Assembly: GCF_002017865.1 (NCBI RefSeq)
Contig: NZ_MTJN01000002.1
Span: forward strand, 4,030,001-4,094,000
DNA from: Rhodoferax fermentans
GTDB lineage: Bacteria; Pseudomonadota; Gammaproteobacteria; Burkholderiales; Burkholderiaceae_C
Direction: 5' to 3'
DNA: 64,000 nt
A program made the position numbers and the translations under genes. Under the pieces are notes generated by a model that saw nothing but the letters and a program-made list of their open reading frames with translations, was not told the origin of the DNA and did not search any database. Of the stretch, positions 1 through 8,224 are shown piece after piece (the first letter of the stretch is position 1; each line of letters begins with the position of its first letter).

Positions 1-563
1 TGCTCGGCACCCAACGGCGTGGTTTTGGCAATATCGTGGGCCATGTCAAGGGTGTGGAGAACATGGGCAGTTTGAGTGAATGGACCGCCAAACAATTTGA
101 CCCGGCCCTGAGCTGGGACGATGTCGAGTGGATCAAAAACCGCTGGGGCGGCAAACTCATCATCAAAGGCATTCAGGACGTGGAAGACGCCCGCCTGGCG
201 GTCAACTCAGGCGCCGACGCGATGATTGTCAGCAACCACGGCGGGCGCCAGCTGGACGGCGCACCCAGCTCCATCAGCGCGCTGCCCGCCATCGTCGACG
301 CCGTGGGCAAAGACATTGAGGTGCACATGGACGGCGGCATCCGCAGCGGCCAGGACGTGCTCAAAGCCCGCGCCCTGGGCGCCCGCGGCACCTACATTGG
401 CCGCGCCTTTTTGTACGGCCTGGGTGCGATGGGTGAAGAAGGTGTGACCAAGGCGCTGGAGATCATCCACAAGGAGCTCGACCTGACCATGGCCTTTTGT
501 GGCCACACCCAGATCGACAACGTGGACAAGGGCATCTTGCTGCCCGGAACCTACCCGGTGTAA
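1..563 (+). CDS. lldD: FMN-dependent alpha-hydroxy-acid (L-lactate) dehydrogenase, 3' part
   Basis: The gene enters from the left edge; the reading frame starts at base 3 and about 187 C-terminal residues are visible. It is the last half of the TIM barrel of the LldD/glycolate oxidase family, which oxidises 2-hydroxy acids such as L-lactate with FMN and passes electrons to the quinone pool. The active-site segment SNHGGRQLDG (about 225-254) carries the family's catalytic His and the substrate-binding Arg. The later DGGIRSGQDVLKA and GRAFLYGLG segments match the FMN-phosphate site. Substrate specificity cannot be fixed from this part, so lldD is the best guess among lactate, mandelate and glycolate enzymes. 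The start lies outside the window. Confidence 0.85.
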   Translation, partial: LGTQRRGFGNIVGHVKGVENMGSLSEWTAKQFDPALSWDDVEWIKNRWGGKLIIKGIQDVEDARLAVNSGADAMIVSNHGGRQLDGAPSSISALPAIVDAVGKDIEVHMDGGIRSGQDVLKARALGARGTYIGRAFLYGLGAMGEEGVTKALEIIHKELDLTMAFCGHTQIDNVDKGILLPGTYPV

Positions 564-601
564 AGCCTGGGGCGGGCTTGCCCTGCCCCAGTGACCTGCG
601 T

Positions 602-877
602 TTATTTGAGGTAAGAGCGCAGCGTTTTCACCACCTGCTCCAGGTCGTTACGACGCTGTTCCAGCGGCAGGTCGTGCGCGTCCAGGTGTTCACGCAAGTG
701 GCCCTCCAACACCTCGGCCATCAGCCCATTCACCGCACCGCGGATGGCGGCAATCTGCTGCAGCACGGCTGAGCAGTCGGTCTCTTGCTCCAGCGCGCGT
801 TCCAACGCATCGGCCTGGCCCTTGATGCGGCGGACGCGGGTCAACAACTGCTTCTTGCTTTTGATCGTATGCGGCAC
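602..877 (-). CDS. dmeR: FrmR/RcnR-family metal-sensing repressor (DmeR-like)
   Basis: A 91-residue all-helical repressor of the CsoR/RcnR/FrmR (DUF156) family. It shows the family core LTRVRRIKGQ near the N-terminus and the Cys/His-bearing segment DCSAVLQQIAAIRGAVNGL. The GTG start at 877 was chosen because it gives the usual VPHTI-type N-terminus and length; the same frame stays open upstream but runs over the dmeF promoter and coding region. The gene is divergent from a His-rich CDF exporter, and an RcnR-like operator lies in the 78-bp gap. This is the dmeRF arrangement, in which the repressor leaves DNA on binding Co(II) or Ni(II). A formaldehyde-sensing FrmR is the alternative, but no frmAB neighbour is visible. 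Confidence 0.85.
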   Translation of the reverse strand: MPHTIKSKKQLLTRVRRIKGQADALERALEQETDCSAVLQQIAAIRGAVNGLMAEVLEGHLREHLDAHDLPLEQRRNDLEQVVKTLRSYLK

Positions 878-902
878 GGTCGGTCTCTTTCTGTCGATAA
901 AA

Positions 903-923
903 GTATACTGGGGTATAGTATAT
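903..923. promoter_or_regulatory. RcnR/DmeR-type operator between dmeR and dmeF
   Basis: A perfect inverted repeat TATACT (904-909) / AGTATA (917-922) flanks a G-tract spacer (910-913). The core TACT-GGGG-N3-AGTA closely resembles the TACT-G-tract-N-AGTA sites bound by E. coli RcnR. It sits midway between the divergent starts (877 and 956), so one repressor could control both genes. Confidence 0.75.
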
Positions 924-955
924 AGACACCCCGTCAGAACAGGAAGCGTACCACC

Positions 956-1981
956 ATGCAGCCCACCCTTACCGCCGCCCCGCTGGACCACAGCCACGTG
1001 TTTGACGAAGGCAACCCGCTGGCTGAGCGGAACACCCGCTGGGCAGTGATGCTCACCGCCGGCATGATGGTGGCCGAAATCGCTGGCGGCTGGTACTACA
1101 ACTCGATGGCGCTGCTGGCCGACGGCTGGCACATGAGCTCACACGCGCTGGCGCTGGGCCTGTCGGTCATGGCCTATGGCGCGGCGCGGCGTTTAGCCAA
1201 GGACAGCCGTTTTGCCTTTGGCACTTGGAAGATCGAGGTGCTGGGCGGCTACACCAGCGCCACTTTTCTGGTGGGCATTGCGGTGCTGATGTTGTACCAG
1301 TCGGTCGAGCGGCTGATTTCACCCACGCCGATCCAGTACGACCAGGCCATCGCGATTGCACTGGTTGGCCTGCTGGTCAACCTGGCCTGCGCCTGGCTGC
1401 TGCGGGACCATCATGAGCACGGGCACGACCATGGACATGGACATGGACATGGACATGGACACGATCACCACCACGGACATTCCCATGGGCATGCCCACCA
1501 CGAGGACCTGAACCTGCGCTCGGCCTACATCCATGTGGTGGCTGATGCCGCCACCTCGGTGCTGGCCATCCTGGCGCTGATGGGTGGCAAACTTTGGGGC
1601 GCGGACTGGCTCGACCCGCTGATGGGCATCGCCGGTGCCGCACTGGTGGGTGTGTGGGCCTACGGTTTGTTGCGTGACAGCGGGCGTGTGCTGCTGGACG
1701 CCGAGATGGACGCGCCGGTCAGTGAAGAAATTCGCGAGGTGATTGCGGCCAGCCCGATCCCGGCGACCATCACCGACCTGCACGTGTGGCGTGTCGGCAA
1801 AGGCAAATACGCCTGCATCCTGTCACTGGCCACCTCCGAGCCAACCACCGCCGAGTACTTCAAAAACCAGCTGAGCATCCACGAGGAGCTGGTGCACATC
1901 ACGGTAGAAATCCACCCCTGTGGCCCGACCTGCCACCCGCAGTATTTCGGGGCAGGTGCCGCGGGTGTGTCTCCGGCCTGA
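956..1981 (+). CDS. dmeF: Cation diffusion facilitator, Co/Ni exporter DmeF type
   Basis: A 341-residue CDF transporter that exports divalent metals from the cytoplasm by proton antiport. Six membrane segments are recognisable, starting with the N-terminal motif MALLADGWHMSSHA, which carries the family's D/H metal site; the second site is HVVADAATS in TM5. A very His-rich cytoplasmic loop lies at about residues 151-182, encoded partly by a tandem GGACAT-type hexamer. The soluble C-terminal ferredoxin-like domain contains ITDLHVWRVGKGKYAC. The N-terminal HSHVF followed by ERNTRW is typical of DmeF rather than ZitB/CzcD. AGGAAG precedes the ATG. The divergent DmeR-like repressor and operator indicate metal-inducible expression. 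Preference for Co(II)/Ni(II) is inferred from the family and context. Confidence 0.88.
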   Translation: MQPTLTAAPLDHSHVFDEGNPLAERNTRWAVMLTAGMMVAEIAGGWYYNSMALLADGWHMSSHALALGLSVMAYGAARRLAKDSRFAFGTWKIEVLGGYTSATFLVGIAVLMLYQSVERLISPTPIQYDQAIAIALVGLLVNLACAWLLRDHHEHGHDHGHGHGHGHGHDHHHGHSHGHAHHEDLNLRSAYIHVVADAATSVLAILALMGGKLWGADWLDPLMGIAGAALVGVWAYGLLRDSGRVLLDAEMDAPVSEEIREVIAASPIPATITDLHVWRVGKGKYACILSLATSEPTTAEYFKNQLSIHEELVHITVEIHPCGPTCHPQYFGAGAAGVSPA

Positions 1982-2027
1982 AGTCATCCGCCAGCCCATG
2001 CCCTGCTGAGCTGCGCTTTGGCGCCCT

Positions 2028-2417
2028 TCAGTGGCTGGGTGGTGTGGGGTGTTGCGCAAAAACTTCTTTGGCCGCGAACAGGCCGTTTAATGCGGCAGGA
2101 AACCCGGCATAAACCGCCATCTGGATGATGACTTCGACAATTTCCTGCTCGGAGCAACCCACGTTCCTCGCGCCCTGGATGTGCACCTTGAGTTGAGGCG
2201 CGGCGTTGCCCAGCGCGGTGAGTGCCGCCACCACGGCAAGTTCACGCGTTTTGAGATCCAGACCGGGCCGCGAGTAGATGTCGCCAAAGGGAAATTCAAT
2301 GAGTAGCCGCGCAAAGTCGGGTGCGATGTCGCTCAGACTGTTGATCACGTTTTCACCGGCCTGGCCATCGATCTCTTTGAGCTTGGCCAAGCCCCGTACA
2401 TACCGTTCGCTGTTCAT
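2028..2417 (-). CDS. Carboxymuconolactone decarboxylase-family protein
   Basis: A 129-residue helical protein of the CMD/AhpD-like superfamily. It contains the family core [18 protein letters not shown] and the segment [30 protein letters not shown]. The single conserved Cys lies in VGCSEQE rather than in an AhpD CxxC, so it resembles gamma-carboxymuconolactone decarboxylase relatives (COG0599) rather than a peroxidase. The start at 2417 is preceded by AAGGAA; the frame stays open upstream but crosses into the divergent promoter. It is divergent from a LysR regulator, which probably controls it. The true substrate is unknown, as most members next to LysR genes are uncharacterised. Confidence 0.8.
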   Translation of the reverse strand: MNSERYVRGLAKLKEIDGQAGENVINSLSDIAPDFARLLIEFPFGDIYSRPGLDLKTRELAVVAALTALGNAAPQLKVHIQGARNVGCSEQEIVEVIIQMAVYAGFPAALNGLFAAKEVFAQHPTPPSH

Positions 2418-2490
2418 GTGAGTTCCTTGGTGTTGATAAGTGAGCGCACTGTATGTACCGATCTGTGACGCGTCCAATACCATTTCTGTG

Positions 2491-2505
2491 ATACCTTTTC
2501 GGTAT
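2491..2505. promoter_or_regulatory. LysR-type T-N11-A palindrome at the LysR start codon
   Basis: ATACC (2491-2495) and GGTAT (2501-2505) form a perfect inverted repeat with a 5-nt spacer and satisfy the LysR T-N11-A rule. The right half overlaps the ATG of the regulator itself (2504), so binding would fit autorepression together with control of the divergent gene. Confidence 0.6.
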
Positions 2506-3430
2506 GAATGATTCGATTGACCTGCGACAGCTGCGCTACTTTCTGGCGGTGGGTGAAGAACTCAACTTTGGACGTGCGGCGGTGCGATTGCACATCTCAC
2601 AACCCCCTTTGAGCAGGCAGATCCAGCAGTTGGAAGAGCAACTGGGCGTGGCGCTGTTCCTGCGGGGCAAGTCAGGCGTCACGCTGACAGAAGCTGGGCT
2701 CGCATTCCTGCCGGAAGTGCGGCTAAGCCTGCGGCAGGTGGACAAGGCGATTACGGTGGCCAGAGCGGCAACAGGTACTGAAGGAGGCCAGTTTGTGCTG
2801 GGCTACACCACGGTGTTTGACCGCAGCGCCATCCCCGACGTTGTTGACAGCCTGCAGCAGCGTTTCCCTGAGTGGCGGATCATCTCCAAAGGCAGGCACT
2901 CGACACGTCTTGTCCGGGACATCCAAAACGGCAACATGGACGCCGCCTTCATTGGTTTGCACACCCATACCGAGGGCTTGACGGTGGAGACTGTCCTGGA
3001 GGAACCGCTTGTGGTGGCCTTGCCGACCGCCCATCCACTCGCCAAAAAACGCAGGCTCGGCTTCGACGACCTTCGCAACGAAGCCTTGTTCTGGTTTGAA
3101 CGCCGCTTGAATCCCGGCTTTTACGACCACTGCCAGGCATTTTTTAACCGGATCGATTTCAAGCCCAACGTGGTCCCGGAACCACCGGACCACCACATCC
3201 TGCTTGGCTTGATTGCACAAGGACAAGGTTTTGGGCTCTTGCCTGCGTCACTGCAAAAAGTCAAACGCCAAGGCGTGAGCTTCAGGGCCTTGAAAGAAGG
3301 GGACAACAAGCTGTCGATGGGTATCGCGCTGGCCTATGCACAACACAACCCGTCGCCGGTGTTGCGTCCGTTCATTGAGCTTGTCAGGGCGAAGATCAGG
3401 ACAGCTGCAACTGGTGTGTCACCAACTTGA
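2504..3430 (+). CDS. LysR-family transcriptional regulator
   Basis: A 308-residue LysR regulator. The N-terminal winged helix-turn-helix spans about residues 8-65 ([39 protein letters not shown]). The rest is a periplasmic-binding-protein-like effector domain. It is divergent from the carboxymuconolactone decarboxylase-like gene and has a T-N11-A palindrome over its own start. The ligand is unknown; the context suggests an aromatic or peroxide-related compound, but this is speculative. Its 3' end overlaps the convergent Pat-like gene by 35 bp. Confidence 0.88.
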   Translation: MNDSIDLRQLRYFLAVGEELNFGRAAVRLHISQPPLSRQIQQLEEQLGVALFLRGKSGVTLTEAGLAFLPEVRLSLRQVDKAITVARAATGTEGGQFVLGYTTVFDRSAIPDVVDSLQQRFPEWRIISKGRHSTRLVRDIQNGNMDAAFIGLHTHTEGLTVETVLEEPLVVALPTAHPLAKKRRLGFDDLRNEALFWFERRLNPGFYDHCQAFFNRIDFKPNVVPEPPDHHILLGLIAQGQGFGLLPASLQKVKRQGVSFRALKEGDNKLSMGIALAYAQHNPSPVLRPFIELVRAKIRTAATGVSPT

Positions 3431-6083
3431 AGTCCGGGTCTTCCGGGAAGGCTTTCACCTGGAAGCCCAGGCCACGCATGAGTTTGAGCATGTTGGCGTT
3501 GTTGGCCAGCACCAGGCCTTCGATCTCGGTCAGCCCTTTTTCACGGGCAAAGTCCATGATCGAGAGCATCAGGCGCGAGCCCAGGCCCTGACCCTTGAAG
3601 TCGTCGGCCACCACCAGCGAGAACTCGCAGCTGGCGCGGTCCGGGTTGGTGATGTAGCGCGACACACCGACCACCCGTGTGGTCTGTTGTGACTGACCGT
3701 GTTCGTCCAGGCTGGTGGAGGCATGCAAGGCCACCAGCGCCATCTCGCGGTCGTAGTCGATCAGGGTGAAGCGCGACAACATCGTGGCGGGCAATTCCTG
3801 CATGCTCGACACAAAGCGGAAATAACGGCTCTCGGGTGACAGGCCGCGCACAAAGGCCTGCAGCATCAGGGCGTCGTCGGGGTGGATCGGGCGCACCACG
3901 TACTCCCCGCCACCGGCCATCGGGAACACCTGCTCATGTTGCGAGGGGTAAGGCAGGATTGCCAGGTGGTTGTAGTGGCGCACCGAAGGCGCTGCGTTGT
4001 CGATGATGATGCGGGCGTCCACCGCCAGCGCACCCGACTCGTCGACGATGATGGGGTTGATGTCCATCTCGCGCAACTGCGGCAGCTCACACACCATTTC
4101 AGACACCCGCAACAGAATCTGCTCGAGCGACTCCACATCGGCGGCTCTGGCACCGCGCCAGGCACCCAAGGTGTCGGCCACGCGTGAACGTTCGATCAGC
4201 CGACGCGCCAGGAACTGGTTCAGCGGTGGTAACTCCATCGCGCGGTCGTTGATCAGCTCGATCATGGTGCCACCCGCACCAAAGGTGATCACCGGGCCAA
4301 ACGGGTCGTCGGTGACCAGGCCCACACAGACCTCGCGGCCACGTGTCTGGTTCGACATGTTCTGCACCGTGACACCGTTGATCTTGGCATCGGGCTGCAG
4401 GCGTTTGACGTTCTGGATCATCTCCAGATACACATCACGCACACCCATGGCGTTCATCACATTCAGGGCCACACCCTGCACGTCCGACTTGTGGCTGACA
4501 TCGGGCGAGTCGATCTTGAGCGCCACCGGGAAACCCAGCTGGGTGGCGATCATCATGGCCTCATTGGGGCTGCGCGCCAGGATGGTTTTGGTGACCGGGA
4601 TGTGGAACGCCGCCAGCAAGGCCTTGGATTCCATCTCGGTCAGCACCTTGCGCCGCTCGGCCAGCACACTCTCGATCAGCAGGCGCGCACCTTCCACATC
4701 GGGGCGGGATAACTCGCTCAAGGGCGGTGGTGTTTGCTGCAGCAACAGCTGGTTCTGGTAGAAGGACGCGATGTTGCCAAAGGCGCCCACCGCCGCCTCA
4801 GGGGTGCGAAAGGTGGGGATGGCCGCGTCGTTGAGGATCTTGCGCGCGTCGCCCACCGAGGCGTCGCCCATCCAGCAGGTCAGCAAAGGCTTGTTGACCT
4901 GGCGATTAAAGCCGGCAATGGCGCTGGCGATGGCATCCCCATCCATGTCGACCTTGGGTGAATAAATCACCAGAATGCCGTCGATCTGGCTGGCCTGGCT
5001 GGCCGCCTCGATGGCAGCACGGTAGTGTTCGGGGCCAGCCTCTTCCGAGACATCGACCAGATCGCTGAGCGTGGCCAGGGGCGACAACGCAGGTTTGAGC
5101 GCCTCGATCGCCTGCGGGCTCAGGCGCCCGAGTTCCAGGTTGATCTCACTGACCCAGTCAGCCGCCAGCACACCTGGCCCACCGCCGTTGGTGATGATGG
5201 CCAGGCGTCGGCCCACCGGTTTGTAGCGCGAGGCTAGGCATTTGGCCGCCGAGAACAGTTGCACAAAGGAGCGCACCCGCACCGCACCAGCGCGGCGCAG
5301 GGCGGCATCAAACACCTCGTCACTGCCCACAATCGCGCCCGAGTGGGTCAATGCGGCGTGGTTGCTGGCCGGTTTGCGGCCCGCCTTGAGCACCACCACC
5401 GGTTTGGCATTGGCCGCCGCACGCAGGGCGCTCATGAAACGCCGGGCGTTGGTGATGCCTTCCAGGTAGACCACGATGCTGTGGGTTTTGGCATCAGACG
5501 CCAGATAGTCCAGCACCTGCGCCATGTCGACCGCCGTATTCGGGCCGAGCGACACCACGGTGGAGAACCCCACCGCGTTTTTGCGCGCCCAGTCCAGGAT
5601 TGACGAGGTGAGCGCGCCTGACTGCGACACCAGCGCCAGCGGGCCGGGTGTGCCCAGCGGCCCGGCGACACTGGCGTTGAGCTGTAAATGAGGCCGCTGG
5701 AAACCCAGGCAATTGGGCCCGAGCAGGTAGATGCCGTCGCGCGAGGCCATTTTGTGCAGTTCGGCGGCCTGGGCGGCGTCGATGCCACTGGAGATCACCA
5801 GCGCCGAGCGGCATTTGATGCGCCCGGCCAGCTCCAGCGCAGCGGCTACTTCGCTGGGGGGCAGCGCAATGATGGCCAGATCGGCATGCACACTGGCCAG
5901 ATCTGCCAAGGTGCCACTGGCATGGGTGTCCAAAAACACCAGCTTGCCCGCGTATTGCTGGGTGGTAAGGGCGCGGTGCAAGGCGCGCGCTTGCGGCGTT
6001 TGCGATTCGGGATCGCTGGCCTGGCCGGCAAAAACGGCAATGGAGCCCGGGGAAAACAGCGATGTCAAAAAATGCTTGTCCAT
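3396..6083 (-). CDS. Pat/PatZ-like NDP-forming acyl-CoA synthetase fused to GNAT acetyltransferase
   Basis: An 895-residue multidomain protein. In order it has a CoA-binding Rossmann domain (about 1-130), succinyl-CoA-ligase-like domains (about 150-430), an ATP-grasp domain (about 480-690) and a C-terminal GNAT domain (about 720-895, with VADDFKGQGLGSRLM as the acetyl-CoA loop). This is the architecture of the protein lysine acetyltransferases Pat (Salmonella) and PatZ (E. coli), which acetylate and switch off metabolic enzymes such as acetyl-CoA synthetase. A HSGAIVGSD segment corresponds to the region holding the phospho-His in true ADP-forming synthetases, so residual ligase activity is not excluded. 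The ATG at 6083 was chosen; a TTG two codons upstream is an alternative. The last 35 bp overlap the LysR gene. Confidence 0.85.
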   Translation of the reverse strand: MDKHFLTSLFSPGSIAVFAGQASDPESQTPQARALHRALTTQQYAGKLVFLDTHASGTLADLASVHADLAIIALPPSEVAAALELAGRIKCRSALVISSGIDAAQAAELHKMASRDGIYLLGPNCLGFQRPHLQLNASVAGPLGTPGPLALVSQSGALTSSILDWARKNAVGFSTVVSLGPNTAVDMAQVLDYLASDAKTHSIVVYLEGITNARRFMSALRAAANAKPVVVLKAGRKPASNHAALTHSGAIVGSDEVFDAALRRAGAVRVRSFVQLFSAAKCLASRYKPVGRRLAIITNGGGPGVLAADWVSEINLELGRLSPQAIEALKPALSPLATLSDLVDVSEEAGPEHYRAAIEAASQASQIDGILVIYSPKVDMDGDAIASAIAGFNRQVNKPLLTCWMGDASVGDARKILNDAAIPTFRTPEAAVGAFGNIASFYQNQLLLQQTPPPLSELSRPDVEGARLLIESVLAERRKVLTEMESKALLAAFHIPVTKTILARSPNEAMMIATQLGFPVALKIDSPDVSHKSDVQGVALNVMNAMGVRDVYLEMIQNVKRLQPDAKINGVTVQNMSNQTRGREVCVGLVTDDPFGPVITFGAGGTMIELINDRAMELPPLNQFLARRLIERSRVADTLGAWRGARAADVESLEQILLRVSEMVCELPQLREMDINPIIVDESGALAVDARIIIDNAAPSVRHYNHLAILPYPSQHEQVFPMAGGGEYVVRPIHPDDALMLQAFVRGLSPESRYFRFVSSMQELPATMLSRFTLIDYDREMALVALHASTSLDEHGQSQQTTRVVGVSRYITNPDRASCEFSLVVADDFKGQGLGSRLMLSIMDFAREKGLTEIEGLVLANNANMLKLMRGLGFQVKAFPEDPDFKLVTHQLQLS

Positions 6084-6249
6084 AAACAACCCACTGACGT
6101 TTGATAAACCCCGTCAAGCTTAACCTGTCCCCGCCCAAAAAGCTCTGGAATTTGTCATCTAGACAGCAGGGCAAGTGCCGGTATGGGTGGGCAAAAAGCA
6201 CCGCCTGGCGCGGTATCCTTGCCAACATGCCTGTGTTGCCCCACCCGAT

Positions 6250-7497
6250 ATGCCACCCCGCCTGATCCGTCGTATTGCCCACCTGGACATGGACGCGTTT
6301 TACGCCTCGGTGGAGCTGCTGCGTTACCCGCAGCTCAAGGGCCTGCCGGTGGTGATTGGCGGTGGGCGGCGCTCGGCCGATGACGCCTTGTTGTTGGCCC
6401 ATGCCGATGTGCCGCTGAACAAGATCCCGGTGGCGGACTTTCCACGGCTGGCCGGTTACACCGGGCGCGGTGTGATCACCACCGCCACCTACGCGGCGCG
6501 CCAGTCGGGTGTGGGTTCGGCCATGGGCCTGATGAAAGCGGCCAAGCTGTGCCCAGAAGCGATTTTGCTGCCGGTGGACTTCACCGAGATCCGGCGTTTT
6601 TCGCGCGCGTTCAAAGACATCATCCTGGACATCGCCCCGCTGATGGAAGACCGGGGGGTGGACGAGGTCTACATCGACTTCACCGAGGTGCCCGGTGGCC
6701 AGCGCGACGGTGGGCGAGTCTTGGCGCGCCTGATCCAGAAGACGATTTTTCAGCAGACCGGCCTGACCTGCTCGATCGGTGTCGCGCCCAACAAACTGCT
6801 GGCCAAGATGGCCAGCGAGTTCAACAAACCCAACGGCATCGCCATCGTGTTTGAGGAGGATCTGGAAAGCAAGATCTGGCCGCTGGCCTGCCGCAAGATC
6901 AACGGCATCGGCCCCAAGGCCGATGAAAAGCTGCAGGGTCTGGGCATCACCACCATTGGCCAACTAGCGCAACAGGAGCTGGACTGGCTGATCGACCACT
7001 TTGGCCAGAAAACCGGGGCCTGGTTGTATGCCGCCTCCCACGGCCAGGATGACCGCCCGGTGGAGCTGGAGAGTGAGCCGGTATCGATCAGCCGCGAAAC
7101 CACCTTTGAGCGCGACCTGCATGCGGTGCGCGACAAGGCCGAGTTAGGCGCCATCTTCACCAAGCTGTGTGAGCAGGTGGCGGCCGACCTGGCCAACAAG
7201 GGCTATGTCGGCAAAACCATTGGCATCAAGCTGCGTTTTGACGATTTCAAAAGTGTCACGCGCGACCAGACGGTGGAGGTGTATGTGGGTGACGCCCCAA
7301 CCATCCGCCGGATCGCGGGGCACTGCCTCAAACGGGTGCCATTGAACCGGCGCCTGCGCCTGCTGGGGGTGCGGGTGGCCTCGCTGATACGCCTGCAGGA
7401 CGCCGCAGAGATGGCATCACATCAGCCTCCAGCCCTTATGAATCAAGGGCAGAAAGCTTCCAAATCCATAGTCTCTGAGCCGCAGCTGTTTGATTAA
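6250..7497 (+). CDS. dinB: DNA polymerase IV (Y-family translesion polymerase)
   Basis: A 415-residue Y-family polymerase. The N-terminal HLDMDAFYASVE supplies the first metal-binding Asp and the steric-gate region; VDEVYID (about residues 137-143) supplies the Asp-Glu pair. SIGVAPNKLLAKMASEFNKP and the helix-hairpin-helix segment (KINGIGPKADEKL) follow, and the little-finger domain completes it. An insertion of about 30 residues after VVIGGG, relative to E. coli DinB, is, as I recall, usual in Burkholderiales. The ATG at 6250 is chosen because the upstream in-frame ATG at 6175 adds non-homologous sequence. The C-terminal tail (about 390-415) is encoded by a copy of the window's palindromic repeat and is probably dispensable. 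Confidence 0.92.
   Translation: MPPRLIRRIAHLDMDAFYASVELLRYPQLKGLPVVIGGGRRSADDALLLAHADVPLNKIPVADFPRLAGYTGRGVITTATYAARQSGVGSAMGLMKAAKLCPEAILLPVDFTEIRRFSRAFKDIILDIAPLMEDRGVDEVYIDFTEVPGGQRDGGRVLARLIQKTIFQQTGLTCSIGVAPNKLLAKMASEFNKPNGIAIVFEEDLESKIWPLACRKINGIGPKADEKLQGLGITTIGQLAQQELDWLIDHFGQKTGAWLYAASHGQDDRPVELESEPVSISRETTFERDLHAVRDKAELGAIFTKLCEQVAADLANKGYVGKTIGIKLRFDDFKSVTRDQTVEVYVGDAPTIRRIAGHCLKRVPLNRRLRLLGVRVASLIRLQDAAEMASHQPPALMNQGQKASKSIVSEPQLFD
7429..7455. repeat. Short palindromic repeat (copy 1) inside dinB 3' end
   Basis: The core at 7431-7450 is an inverted repeat (GCCCTTAT ... AAGGGC). It is translated in frame as part of the dinB C-terminal tail. It belongs to the family listed at 8191, 13021, 22232, 23516, 31514, 47014, 50050, 52511 and 53776. 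Confidence 0.7.
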
Positions 7498-7631
7498 CAG
7501 CGGTGGCCCGCATAGCCCCTCTGGCGTCACAAGAATGGCGCTTTTGCTGTAATCCGCCGGTGCTTTTTTCAACCAGGTCACGGTTCACACCGGCCTTCTT
7601 TTCCCCCACCCCATCCACCAAGGACACCACC

Positions 7632-8180
7632 ATGACCACATCGCTGTACGACATCACCCTGCGCCAAGCCAACGGCTCTGACACCACGCTGGCCGATTAC
7701 AAAGGCCAGGTGCTGCTGATCGTCAACGTGGCTTCCAAATGTGGCCTGACACCGCAGTACGAAGGCCTGGAAAAACTGTTTGAGACCTACCGCGACCAGG
7801 GTCTGACGGTGCTGGGTTTCCCGGCCAACGACTTTGCCGGCCAAGAGCCCGGCACCGATGCCGAAATCGCCAGCTTTTGCAGCCTGAACTACGGTGTGCA
7901 GTTCCCGGTGTTCAGCAAGATTGTGGTGACCGGTGACAACAAACACCCGCTCTACCAGTGGCTCACCGCCGCCCAGCCGGTCACCGAAGAACGTGCCGGT
8001 GTGGAGACCATGCTGCGTGGCCACAAGATCGACCCCACCAGCGCACCCGAGGTGGTGTGGAACTTTGAGAAGTTCCTGATCAACCGCAAGGGTGAAGTGG
8101 TGCGCCGTTTTGCCCCCGCCACCACCGCCGAAGCACCCCAGTTGGTGGAGGCAGTGAAAAAGGAACTGGCCAACAAATAA
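7632..8180 (+). CDS. Glutathione peroxidase family protein
   Basis: A 182-residue thiol peroxidase of the glutathione peroxidase (BtuE/Gpx) family. The peroxidatic Cys is in NVASKCGLTPQYEGL (about residue 37), with no sign of selenocysteine. The usual FPCNQF motif reads FPANDF, so the resolving Cys common in thioredoxin-dependent Gpx is missing at that position and the Gln is Asn/Asp-like. The Trp of VVWNFEKFL is present. The ATG at 7632 gives the normal N-terminus (SLYDITLRQANG); the frame is open upstream. It probably reduces H2O2 or lipid peroxides in the cytoplasm. The altered motif leaves the reducing partner uncertain. Confidence 0.87.
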   Translation: MTTSLYDITLRQANGSDTTLADYKGQVLLIVNVASKCGLTPQYEGLEKLFETYRDQGLTVLGFPANDFAGQEPGTDAEIASFCSLNYGVQFPVFSKIVVTGDNKHPLYQWLTAAQPVTEERAGVETMLRGHKIDPTSAPEVVWNFEKFLINRKGEVVRRFAPATTAEAPQLVEAVKKELANK

Positions 8181-8190
8181 ATAGCACCAG

Positions 8191-8210
8191 GCCCTTATTC
8201 CATAAGGGAC
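8191..8210. repeat. Short palindromic repeat (copy 2), between gpx and queF
   Basis: GCCCTTAT and ATAAGGG arms lie in the 44-bp gap between convergent genes. It may act as a hairpin transcription barrier. Flanking ATAGCACC and AGAAGCC match the outer parts of other copies. Confidence 0.65.
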
Positions 8211-8224
8211 AGAAGCCAATACGG

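Noticed and set aside
5494..6963. Open frame of 489 codons on the minus strand across the Pat gene start and dinB
   Set aside because: It lies opposite dinB and overlaps the Pat-like gene in another frame. Its composition (runs of His, Gln, Arg) is that of an antisense shadow in high-GC DNA.
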